Shown here: in pieces, positions 1 through 9,044 of the stretch | Layout of the letters: each line of letters starts with the position of its first letter | Position numbering within the stretch: the first letter of the stretch is position 1 | The notes under the pieces: model-generated | Databases searched by the model: none | What the model was told of the DNA's origin: nothing | Seen by the model: only the letters and a program-made list of their open reading frames with translations | Translations under genes and position numbers: made by a program | Assembly: GCA_033064195.1 (NCBI GenBank) | Contig: JARBJD010000281.1 | Location: forward strand, 33,277-97,276 | Direction: 5' to 3' | DNA from: Blattamonas nauphoetae | Lineage: Eukaryota; Preaxostyla; Oxymonadida | DNA length: 64,000 nucleotides

Positions 1-1
1 G

Positions 2-700
2 AGGAACGAACGCAAACACGACTTCCGATTCATCATTCCTCAGAAAGACAAACACAAAGAGACAGGAACACCTGGGGATCCGTTTGGAGGCAATTACGTA
101 GGCCCCGACAGCGAGGGATTGGACGATCTGAAGCCGTGTGGGGAGGGATCAGAACTGGACTGGGAGAATTCGTCCATCATCGACGCGAATCCTCTCCCGC
201 TCTTCACGTCACCTGTCAATGTCACATTCACCGAAGAGAAGATGATGTGGCTCCGAGAACCGTTCTTGTTACAAGATGAACGAAAGGAGATGTTCACAAA
301 GAAGACAAGACGAGTTCTGAACGAGGAGGGAACACGATTGAACGATGAACAGCAAACCCAACTGACGCTCCAACTCGGAACAAAAGCAATTCACGAGAAG
401 AAAGAACACATCATCTCCGCAAGAGACGAAGGCGTCGGGAACATCAAGCAGACAATCAACACTCGAGTGGCTAAGACCGACGAGAGACTCGAGCGATACT
501 GCAAAGCTGGCGAAGAGCGCGCTTATCAAGCGGCCATCGGCGACTGAGCATCAAGCGATACTGTCTTGGCTGAGTGCACAGAGACGTTGGAAGAATTGGA
601 GCACCGAATGGAGGAGATGCGAAAGAAGAATATCAAAGCAGAGGTGAAGGAAGAGACAAGCAAGAGCCACATCATTCGAAACAGGAGAAGAATCACACTC
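2..700 (+). pseudogene. Partial helical protein, 5' end outside window, broken by an in-frame TGA
   Basis: An open frame enters from the left edge (reading frame of base 2) and runs to a TGA at 545-547. It then continues in the same frame with the same character: charged, Glu/Lys/Arg-rich and helix-forming, with a short coiled-coil-like stretch at about 575-640 (EELEHRMEEMRKK). The first 60 residues are Gly/Pro/Asp-rich and look like a loop or linker. I do not recognise a family. The continuation of a biased, helical composition across the stop suggests one nonsense mutation rather than two genes. After about 700 the composition becomes non-coding. It could also be the C-terminal exon of a larger gene followed by an unrelated open frame. 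Confidence 0.35.
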
Positions 701-1103
701 GTTTGTCATGTCGGCCAATCACAGCCCTGCTGCCACAGACAGATCCAACAAAACACTCACCTGAGCAAACCAAACAAGGCACAGCCCTTGAAGAGGAGCC
801 AGAATAGAACCCGATCGTGATCCACAATTTCGGCGAGAAGATCTCCGAAGATGAGTCAGCCAAACTCTCAGAGAGGCTAACTGGAAACATCAACCATTTT
901 CTATGTGTTCTTTCAGAATATTTTGCGGGGAAGCCAATCTTTCGAAAGTGGCCGCGATCGACCCTTTGAAACAGTTGTTGGATGTGTCTCACCAATCGCT
1001 CTCTTTTTTCCTTGAAATTCTTCTTTTTGTCCGTCTGCATCTATTCTACGTCTTTTTCATTCATTAATAACACATTATAAGCCAAAATAGAGACAATAAG
1101 GTC

Positions 1104-1186
1104 AGATCTGTGTGTATACCGCAGATCTGTGCCTATACCGATGGACAGATCTGTGCGTATACAAAATCAGATCTGTCTCTATACTT
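1104..1186. repeat. Short tandem repeat of CAGATCTGTGYGTATAC
   Basis: Four imperfect copies of a unit of about 17-25 bp built on CAGATCTGT followed by STATAC lie head to tail. Subterminal repeats of this type mark the ends of several TIR elements elsewhere in this window, so this may be one end of another element, but I did not find an inverted partner copy. Confidence 0.5.
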
Positions 1187-1189
1187 ACC

Positions 1190-2130
1190 CCGCAAACACC
1201 ATCCAGAAATCGACGAATCAAAGCAACTCCGGACGACTTATTGATAATCACGGGGTTTGCTCTGCATGTTCCATCGTCAGAGATGGAGCAACTCGTTCCG
1301 CAACTGATAACGGCCGTTCTACAGCGAGCACACATTCCGAAGCGAAACGGAGGGTCAACAGATCTCGCAAATACCGATCTGATGTCGATTATGGAAAATG
1401 GCCACTTTGGATCGTCACTGACTGGAAAGGAAGGATTGGAGAAACCAACGAGGCGCTGTCCAGATATCGCTTTTGGACGACTCAATGATCGCACGATTTC
1501 TTGTCCTTTGGACTGTGCATGCGTTGAATCGCTTTTCAGACGATGAGGAACTCCATCACGCCAACACACCTCCAAACGAGCTCTCTTCTCAACACTGTCG
1601 TCACTCTCTTCAGATCGCCGTCCATTCCACTCCAAACGACAGAATAGACTCCAGAACTCCGCTGGCACAATCAGAACTGGAATGGCCAACCATCTCGTTC
1701 CTCTGCTGGAATTGGATTCCGCACTGGCGTTTTGGTCGTTCATCACTTCCAACACAACCAGACGAAGGAATACGAACTCATAATCGATCCCAATTACCTC
1801 ACAACTGTCTCAGCTGCTGGTTCCATCGTTCTAAGAAATCCGAAAGAGCTGATGGGCGGGCTGGGTGGGACGGGAGGCGAACAGGGAGATGGGATGGAGG
1901 AGAGGCTCGTTCGAGTGAAGGACGGAAAGAAGATGCTTGTTCGCAGGCCGAACGATCCACGGAAGGCAGACAAAGTTGATCTTGAAGGCGAGTCCATCGA
2001 TTTCGTCCCAGGCGAGCAGAACATGGAAGAGGGCGGCGAGTTCACAGTGACCATCTCACCAGATTATGTAGAGATGCTCGGAATGAACGGAAACCATGTC
2101 CTTCGAAGCTTGAAGCACCCATCGCCAGGG
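1190..2130 (+). pseudogene. Eroded coding-like region, no family recognised
   Basis: Coding-like composition moves between frames. A first piece (about 1205-1546) reads as a helical, HEAT-like stretch. A second piece (about 1740-2120) is acidic and glycine-rich, with two related segments: one around SAAGSIVLRNPKEL, the other around SPDYVEMLGMNGNHVL, separated by a charged linker. The two look like an internal repeat. The frames are not joined without frameshifts and I see no clear splice sites, so I call it a pseudogene. From 2130 to 2368 the sequence becomes AT-rich, with a run of TGATCTCAGT-type short repeats, and I see no gene there. Confidence 0.3.
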
Positions 2131-2648
2131 AAAGAAGAAAGGGAAAGGGGAGTTTCTTTCAATCTAAAGTTGTTTTACTCTCTTTCTACTGTTCATTTTA
2201 TCTCACTACAACCATTTCGCTTTTTCATGATTCTTATTTTGACCATTTGACACAACAATGAGACAAATATAGATACGCCTAATTAAGTCATTGATCTCAG
2301 TCCCAAAAACCGGAACTGAGATCGATCGATCTCAGTTTCTGCTTGATTGATCTCATGTATCAAAGGTCTGACTATATCCAATCCGTCGATCCATCTATAT
2401 CCAATCCCACTCGATCAAACCCATCAGTCAGAGTTACGGTCTTCTCGGTCCATTCACACTTCACGTCTTTATTTGCATCACTCTTATTATCCAGGAATGT
2501 AAAAATGAGAATTCAAACCTATTCTGCCCACCGAGTTGATTTTTAAAAGAGAGAAATGAAGACAACCAAAAAAAGAAAGAAAAAAGTGAACTGAGAGTAA
2601 AAGAGACGATGCGGTTAAGGAATCATCGTGTTCCCATCAGATTTCGTC

Positions 2649-4305
2649 CTATTTTGATGATGCAAAGATCACAAACCGCAGAGTCCGCTGAGCAGGTGAT
2701 CCTTCTTCCATTTCCACCTCCACAAGTCTCAGATGGCTTAAGCGTGGCAGCGACATCGGTGTGTCGTCTAACAGGAAGGAATGGATCGCCACCTTGGTAA
2801 TAGACCCTCCACAAAACCGGTTTAATTTATAAAACCGGCTTAATTCAGAAAAAAACAGAAGAGTCTTCAGAAATCGGTAGGGAGTTAAAATGAGGTATAT
2901 AAGATACGAGAGGGAATATCTAAGGAAAATACTTCAACTGTAAAATGTTTGGACCGCTTTTCCAAAGAAAGGGTTGTTTGATCCACTTAATTCTGTCGTT
3001 AATATGACATCCACAAATCACATACTTGTCGTTGGATCGTATCACTCTCCAACCTGTCAGCGATTTAGCCGAGTTTAACTCTGTCAATTGCAATCTCCTC
3101 AGCATGCCGAACATTGGGATCTCAAACTCATATTATCACACTTTCACGGTGGAAACGACCGCAGATATCGCTTCGCAAGCACCCACATACGTTGTTACAC
3201 GAACTCTATCCACTTAACAATCGTAGGAACACGCAGGACAACCCAAATCATCGACGCAAAGTGGCCAAAATCCCAGCGTTTATTCAGTCACTCGCCTGAC
3301 CGTCACGCTGGTTTAACTTCGAAAAGTGGAGGATACAGAGGCACCCGGCGCCTACAATCAAGTCAGGGATGGGGACGGCACAGAAGGGTTTGGACGAGCG
3401 GACAACATCTCTCGCAGTCGATGTGCACCGTCCAGGGAGGAAGTTAGCAAGAAAGAACGACACTCGAGTTGGAGTCGACAATCTAGCAATCGTAGTAGCG
3501 ACGAGTTCGTTCTTGCCACGGTCATATCCCATCTCGACAACGTCCTTCATAAACACTTCTCCAACGTAATACCAACCCTCTGACCACACAAACAATCAGA
3601 TCCTGCAAGATGGATCATTTTCATCAATTCACAATTCCCTCCATACATGTACCCACTACTTGCTGAGGCGACACCTGATCCCACTGCTCAGATCCTCGCA
3701 AGTGAGTATGGAATTGATTCGGAGAAGGATCAGAACAAGACGACGCACTGTCACAACAACTGATGAAAGGAGAGGCTGCATCTAAAGATACTTGTTTTCA
3801 TTTCCCCATTCTTTGAAATCATTTTCATGTCATGTCTGAATTACTTCTGAACTTTTCACCCTAAATACCATTGTCAACGTGTAAATAAGAGTATCGAAGA
3901 AACAAATATCACACTATTGTTCGAATTCTGGGCCTAGTCGAATAAAACCGGTTATTTATATTTTAGCCGGTTTTGTGGAGGGTCTATAAACTGTGTCGTG
4001 ACCATTGCTGGGTTGTCGATGTTCGTCAAAGAGAAGGGATTGGCCAAAATGGAAATCTCTTGAGAGTAAAAGAATCGATCAGCTTGTTGTTTCGATGTGA
4101 AAGCGAGAATAGAAGGAGAGTGAGGAACATCACAAGCTTGATCGAGTTTGAAGGAACGATTCATGAACCACGAGTAAGTTTGAGAGAGGAGGAAGCGGAG
4201 GAGATTGAACAAGTTTGGTTGGAAACAGTCCCTTTCTCGGCAGAGATGAACACAAACGACGATGACGATGACCTGACGAAGATGGACAGAAGCGTTAATC
4301 TGCAC
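2649..4305 (-). pseudogene. Eroded reading frame split by the nested 2801 element
   Basis: On the - strand a frame runs from about 4305 to 3990 and resumes at 2797, ending at a TAG at 2649-2651. Taking out the element at 2801-3986 with one TAA duplication joins the two parts without a frame change (the codons around the join read Gln-Phe-Thr-Lys). This supports the element limits. The combined protein would be about 155 residues, Leu/Arg/Ser-rich with no motif I can name. It may itself be a captured gene fragment, since it lies inside the larger TIR element. Confidence 0.35.
2801..3986. mobile_element. Nested 1.2 kb TIR element with 3 bp TAA duplication
   Basis: The ends are inverted copies starting TAGACCCTCCACAAAACCGG, followed by a second partly inverted block with AAAACCGG motifs. 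Direct TAA triplets flank it (2798-2800 and 3987-3989). A 3 bp T-N-A duplication with ends starting TAG is PIF/Harbinger-like or CMC-like. Another element with ends starting TAGT and a TCA duplication lies at 20341-21314, so the two may belong to one superfamily. Interior open frames are short and unrecognised. Confidence 0.75.
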
Positions 4306-5005
4306 TCGCCATTCTCACACTGTTGAAGCAGACCAGACTCAGTGTTGAACGGGTGGACGACACTTCGAGCATTGACGACTGTTCAGCTGATTCCACAATC
4401 TCCATCTTCGTCTTCGAGATCAAAAGGATTTCTGCAATCTCCCACGCGCGTTCTATCAGGAGACATGAACTTGCTTCTGTTCCACTGTTCTGCTCCGACG
4501 TGCCGGACACGTCCGAACACACGAAGAGTGTAAGTTCTGTCGGTTTTGATGGAGTTGTGATTTCAATTTCTTTCGACGGGATTGTGTCTCCTTCCGAGTT
4601 CGACACATCTGTCACACGAAACTTCGAGGAGAATGAAAGAGACTCGGGAAATCCAAGCTTCACTTCTTCACTCCTTCCCTCCGAACTCGACACCATCACT
4701 CCATCAACTGTGAAAGAATGGTTGAGCGTCAGTGTGAATCGCGAATCCGGAACGAGATTCTCACCAGAAATGATAATCCACATTCGAGTCTTCTGACCAT
4801 TCGTGTCCACTGACGCTGATAAAATCTGAGGCTGGGTGGGAGAGGAGAAAGGAGGATCGAATGTGGGTGTTCCTTCGACAAATCCAGTGTCAGTCCCTTT
4901 TGTGATCGACTTGATCGTGTACGTGTACCCAAATCGAAGAATGACAGACTGGAAAATGCAGAAAGGGCTCCCACCCTGGAGAAAGACTGAATGGAGGTGG
5001 ATCAC
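4295..5005 (-). pseudogene. Fragment of a receptor ectodomain (IPT/TIG-like region)
   Basis: About 230 codons on the - strand read as part of an extracellular Ser/Thr-rich beta-sandwich region. It contains YTIKSITKGTDTGFVEGT, then a Pro-rich spacer, then a segment built around SGENLVPDSRFTLTLN and a later FRVTDVSNSEG. This pattern (strand, gap, 'sG..L....ftl.l') resembles IPT/TIG folds in membrane receptors of this organism type. It has no signal peptide or membrane segment, and lies wholly inside the TIR element 2369-5176, so it is probably a captured piece of a gene related to gene A. The family name is inference. Confidence 0.45.
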
Positions 5006-5176
5006 TGAATTTCCCTTCCTTCAATCTGATTCTAGGTTCATTTCTGATTTTGGAATAAAGAAACTGATGCAAATAAAGACGTGAAGTGTGAATGGACCGA
5101 GAAGACCGTAACTCTGACTGATGGGTTTGATCGAGTGGGATTGGATATAGATGGATCGACGGATTGGATATAGTCA

Positions 5177-5733
5177 ACCCGCTCACAGACGAAAATACTC
5201 GACTGAAGGCACACTTCCAGCTGACAGACCAAGTTCCAGAAGTCTCCAAAGAGGCTGTCGACAACACTATCGACTTCCTGCTGTTCTGCTTTCCCAGCTC
5301 AAAAGTCGTCAATCAAACGTTCCCTCCACACACCACTATCCTCCAAATCAAGCACGTTCTCACTTGTTATCTGAATGTGTCCCCGTATTGTATGACAATC
5401 GTGTTCGTGGCTGATGAACTTAGCGACTCCACCACGCTGTCAGAAATCTCATTCACTGACGTCCACCAACTCAATGTGATTGTCAACGAATCAAACAACC
5501 ATATCACAGTCACGATTAACTATCAGGACCATGAAAAGCAGAAGGTGACACTCTTGCGATCTGATAATGTGGATGAGCTGAGAAGACAGATAGCTACGCT
5601 GTACAACCTTCATCCCTCATCCATCCAAATTGTACATGATGGCAGATCTCTTATCGACTTCAGACACACAATCGAACAGGACGGAATTCATGACGGTTCT
5701 GATATCTTCATCATTCGCCAAATTCTCGGTTAA
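5177..5733 (+). pseudogene. Ubiquitin-like protein fragment, 5' truncated by the TIR element
   Basis: About 185 codons end at a TAA at 5731-5733. Two ubiquitin-like segments can be seen: one around NQTFPPHTTILQIKHVL, and a C-terminal one from about ITVTINYQDHEKQKVTLL through LRRQIATLYNLHPSSIQIVH to a final DIFII. The first closely resembles the tail of gene B (31.0-31.7 kb), which has VNPQNTILQIKQQLV and the same acidic ...ADE.DDSTK.SEI.F pattern. The frame runs upstream into the TIR without an ATG, so the start has been lost. It is therefore likely the last part of a gene B paralogue on the opposite strand. Confidence 0.6.
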
Positions 5734-5982
5734 TTTCATCTCAATTAGTTCCATGCTCTGATTCTACCAACTGGATTCCATCAAATATTGATTAAACATC
5801 AGAAAATGACAATGTGAAAAACTTCAAGGTTTTTCTTGGATTGGGAAGGGTGAATAGACCGTTCTGTTCAGAATCATAATTTCAATCAAAGTATGGGGCT
5901 GAGTTGATCAGACCAAACTTGATTTTTTCTTTCCTCTGCTCAACAACATCAAGTCCCCTTCCCAATCTTTCGAACTCTCTCC

Positions 5983-8565
5983 ATGTGCCTACTACTCATT
6001 TTTCTTTCGATCTCGGGAGTTTCGCTTTCCTCTGGGACAATTCAACTCACCGATTTTCTAGGGCTGTTTTGTCAAAAGGACAATTATCATGCGATTGATG
6101 ATATCCTCCACCTGCCTAATACCAGAGTTACATGCTTGAATTTTGAAGTGATGTCATCGTATCTATCGTTGAATGGACAGAACGACACAACAATCATTGT
6201 CGAACCGTCTCGTTCAAACGAACATCCCATCTCGACGCAACAACGATCCAATCAACACATCAATCAAAATCGCCTTTTCTCAGTCAGAAATTCAACATTC
6301 TCCATCTCCCAAGTAAGAATGGAACTCGATCACAAAACGACAAACTCAGAAGTGCTATTTGCCTCGATTTGTTCATCCATTGCTTGTGCATCACATATTG
6401 AGTTCATCCGAAGTGGTTGGGGACCATTGATGACTCTTAAGAGGATGGAGGAGCTCCCGAACGTGGATTCGTCAATCACGCTCACGAACTGTACGATCCA
6501 CTCAAAATCAGGCCGAATGGGGGCAGTTTTGTCCGATGATAGGGGATTGGAGGGACAAGAAAGGATCTTCCTGTCAATTTTGAACAGCAATGCGGAGAAC
6601 CAACAGATCATTGGACACGATGGGATTGGAGTGGGGGAAGGAGCGGACAGAAGACCATTTTTGGGACTTTCAGGAATCTCGACGGCATTCATCGGAATCT
6701 CGTTTTGGAATGTTTCGTCGCTTCCTGGTTCTGTCCCTTCCGCCTCGCCATCGTTTCGCCAACAAATGATTGGGAGCTCGGTTTGGGGAAGCAACAACCA
6801 TCTGAGCGGATCGACAGTGCGGGACATGAACAGTGGAGGGAGTGTGCTGTGTTCGAACACGACATTCAGCTGGTGCAGCACAACATCCGAAGAGCGACCT
6901 TCCTCCTCTCAACGCCATCCTTCGTCACTCTTCTCCAACGAAAATGTTATCACCAACAAAACTTTTGATGGAAGAGATGAAAATGTCAATTACACTCACC
7001 GGAACGTCGCAATCACCACAAAATTCGACTACTGTACATTCTAAAACATGAACTACGAAACTGAAGAGCATCTGGACGGCGGATCAGCTTTGATTCTCTC
7101 CACAGATGCAAATGATCTAACCCTTCACAATTCCAAATTTATCAATTGCTCAGTTACATGCACAAAAGTGGGTTTGTCCATCGATGGTGGATGCGTTCTC
7201 ATGAGAGGATCGTTCTCCCATCGCATCAGTTCATCTCTCTCCGTCTCGTCATGTTCATTCACTGATTGGTATCCTGGATCTGTGTCTTACAGCTATCCAA
7301 ACGGTGGTGGTGTTGGAATCTCGTACACATCCACGTCTCACTCCATTGTGAACTCCAATTTCACCCTAACCAGAGGAAAGGCACATCATTCCAACGGTGG
7401 ATTCATCTCCGTCAAAGTTCTGGAAGACTCTTCTGCGCTTCTCACAATCTCCAACTGCCGTCTGAAGGGAGATGGACTCACAAGCGACGATTGTCTCCAC
7501 ATTCTCAACTGTGCATTCGTGTCAGGTGGATTGAGCATCTGCGATACCGAAATTGTCAACACAACCTCCGTCTTCAGAATCAAAACAGTCTCGGGAGCCA
7601 GACCAATTGTGGTGACACGATCACTTTTTGTCAATGGATCGCTGGTGGTTGAATCAGATGTCATCACACAGCACGACCCTCTCCTCATCGTCGACTGCTC
7701 TCTGACCCAATTCAGAGTGGAATCAACCAAATCATCGCCCGACTTCTGTTCTGTCGGAACTGTTTTCAACACACTTCCCAATTCGTCCATGTATGAACTC
7801 ATCAATCCAGCAGGCCCATGTTTCATGATCTTCCAAAGCTGCAAGTTCGAAGGTTGTGAGGCCAGCAGATACGCAATGATATCCTATTCCAAATCCATCT
7901 CTCTCACGATGGACACGTGTGTCGTGAAAGACTGTGTTGCAACAGGATCAAAATCATCGTTGTTCTCTCTTACAAATTCCGCATTCAGGGCATTTTCTTG
8001 CAATTTCACCAACCTCACTGGAACGTACTCGACTTTGTTTCTCATCGAGACGAATGGGTCTGTTCTTCTGGAAGATTGTCGATTTGAGCTCGAACAGTCA
8101 ACTCTGGCAGATTTCCGATTCAACAAAGCTTCACCTTCTCTTCTCAACACATCTTCGATCGTTGGCTGCACGTCGAATCGGGAGATCAGAATGACAACTG
8201 ACGGTAAGACTTTGACCAACTGTCCTCTCTTCACCGTCATTGAGACTCCAAAAGCAAATGATGAGATCAAACTGAAGGTGGACACGGATGAAAATGGAAA
8301 TCCGATCGAAACGATGGACACACTTTGGATAGAAATTCAGTCACTTGTGTCAGACAGTTCGACCATCCTATCGCTCTCCGATGGGTCATTCACCGAAAGT
8401 GAAATCCTGTCGATCCAAACAGATGTGGATATCGTTGGAAACGGGACAGAATCTGTCCACGTCACACTTGACGAATCATCTCGTCCTCACACAACACAGT
8501 TGACAGCAGAACTCGAAGTCAAGGCTGGTGCCAACCTGAAACTTCGCTCGATGACTATTATTCCT
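5983..8565 (+). pseudogene. Gene A part 1: signal peptide and beta-helix-like ectodomain (in-frame TAA at 7042)
   Basis: Begins with ATG at 5983 and a clear signal peptide (MCLLLIFLSISGVSLSS). The following 840 residues are Ser/Thr/Asn-rich with repeated short patterns of the type 'tIsnC.F.n......GGai', such as FTDWYPGS...GGGVG and CSFTDWYPG; these are typical of right-handed beta-helix (pectin-lyase-like) surface proteins with many N-glycosylation sequons. A TAA at 7042-7044 lies in frame in the middle of such a repeat (...FDYCTF-stop-NMNY...), so this is a nonsense lesion or an assembly error. The frame ends at 8565, where the DIRS-like element begins, and continues at 13318. Probable role: extracellular part of a surface receptor or adhesin. 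Confidence 0.7.
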
Positions 8566-8626
8566 TTTAAACAAACCGAGGTTCCTTCCAGCGAGATGTG
8601 GTCTGTAATGGGCTTCGGTCCAAATT
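8566..8626. repeat. Left inverted terminal repeat of DIRS-like element
   Basis: Starts TTTAAAC and shares about 50 bp, inverted, with 13237-13290. It contains AACCGAGGTT at 8574-8583. Outside this shared part the two termini differ, and each is represented separately in the internal complementary region. Confidence 0.88.
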
Positions 8627-8877
8627 GTGAACCGTATGGAAGAGAAACACTTCAATGAGAAACATTAAACTCCCATTTTTTCCAATCACAGGGAAATCCT
8701 CAGTGATGGAGACTGTCGGTTACGACGAAAGGAAGGAAACAAAAAAGTTAGTGCTTGTAACAGAAAATCCCCAACGGAGAGCAAAAAACTGTTACAAGTC
8801 TTGTAAAAAGAGTGTCCCAAAGGGGGCACGAAGAACTGGTCATCTGCTTCCTCGCGGCTTGTGGAAGCAGGTAAACG

Positions 8878-8951
8878 AAGGAACCTCGGTTTGTTTAAAG
8901 CACCGCCCCTCCGGTAGGTGCATCCCAAACCTCGGTTCCTTCCAGCGAGCC
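8878..8951. repeat. Internal complementary region of DIRS-like element
   Basis: Bases 8880-8899 are the reverse complement of the left terminus (ending ...GTTTAAA) and bases 8900-8951 are the reverse complement of the right terminus (starting GCACCGCCCC). The join at 8899/8900 therefore records the circle junction and fixes the element ends at 8566 and 13317. This is the hallmark of DIRS-1-type replication, in which the internal copy templates completion of the ends. Confidence 0.9.
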
Positions 8952-9044
8952 TTGAAAGAATCAAAAAAGGAAAGAAAGAGAAGTGTATGAAGAATATTAA
9001 TAGAGCATCCCTGCGATGCTGGGTAATCCACTTCGACATAGCCA

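Larger units (their letters stand above)
2369..5176. mobile_element. TIR element of 2.8 kb carrying host gene fragments
   Basis: Bases 2369-2494 and 5050-5176 are near-perfect inverted copies of each other (about 125 bp, starting TGACTATATCC). The interior holds a fragment of a host receptor gene (4295-5005, - strand), another eroded frame, and a nested element at 2801-3986. No transposase is visible, so it is probably non-autonomous. I could not find a convincing target-site duplication at the outer edges. The right end cuts directly into a ubiquitin-like reading frame, which loses its start there. Confidence 0.7.

Noticed and set aside
1102-1755. - strand open frame of 217 codons
   Set aside because: Composition looks antisense to a decayed + strand region; begins in the short tandem repeat; no domain.
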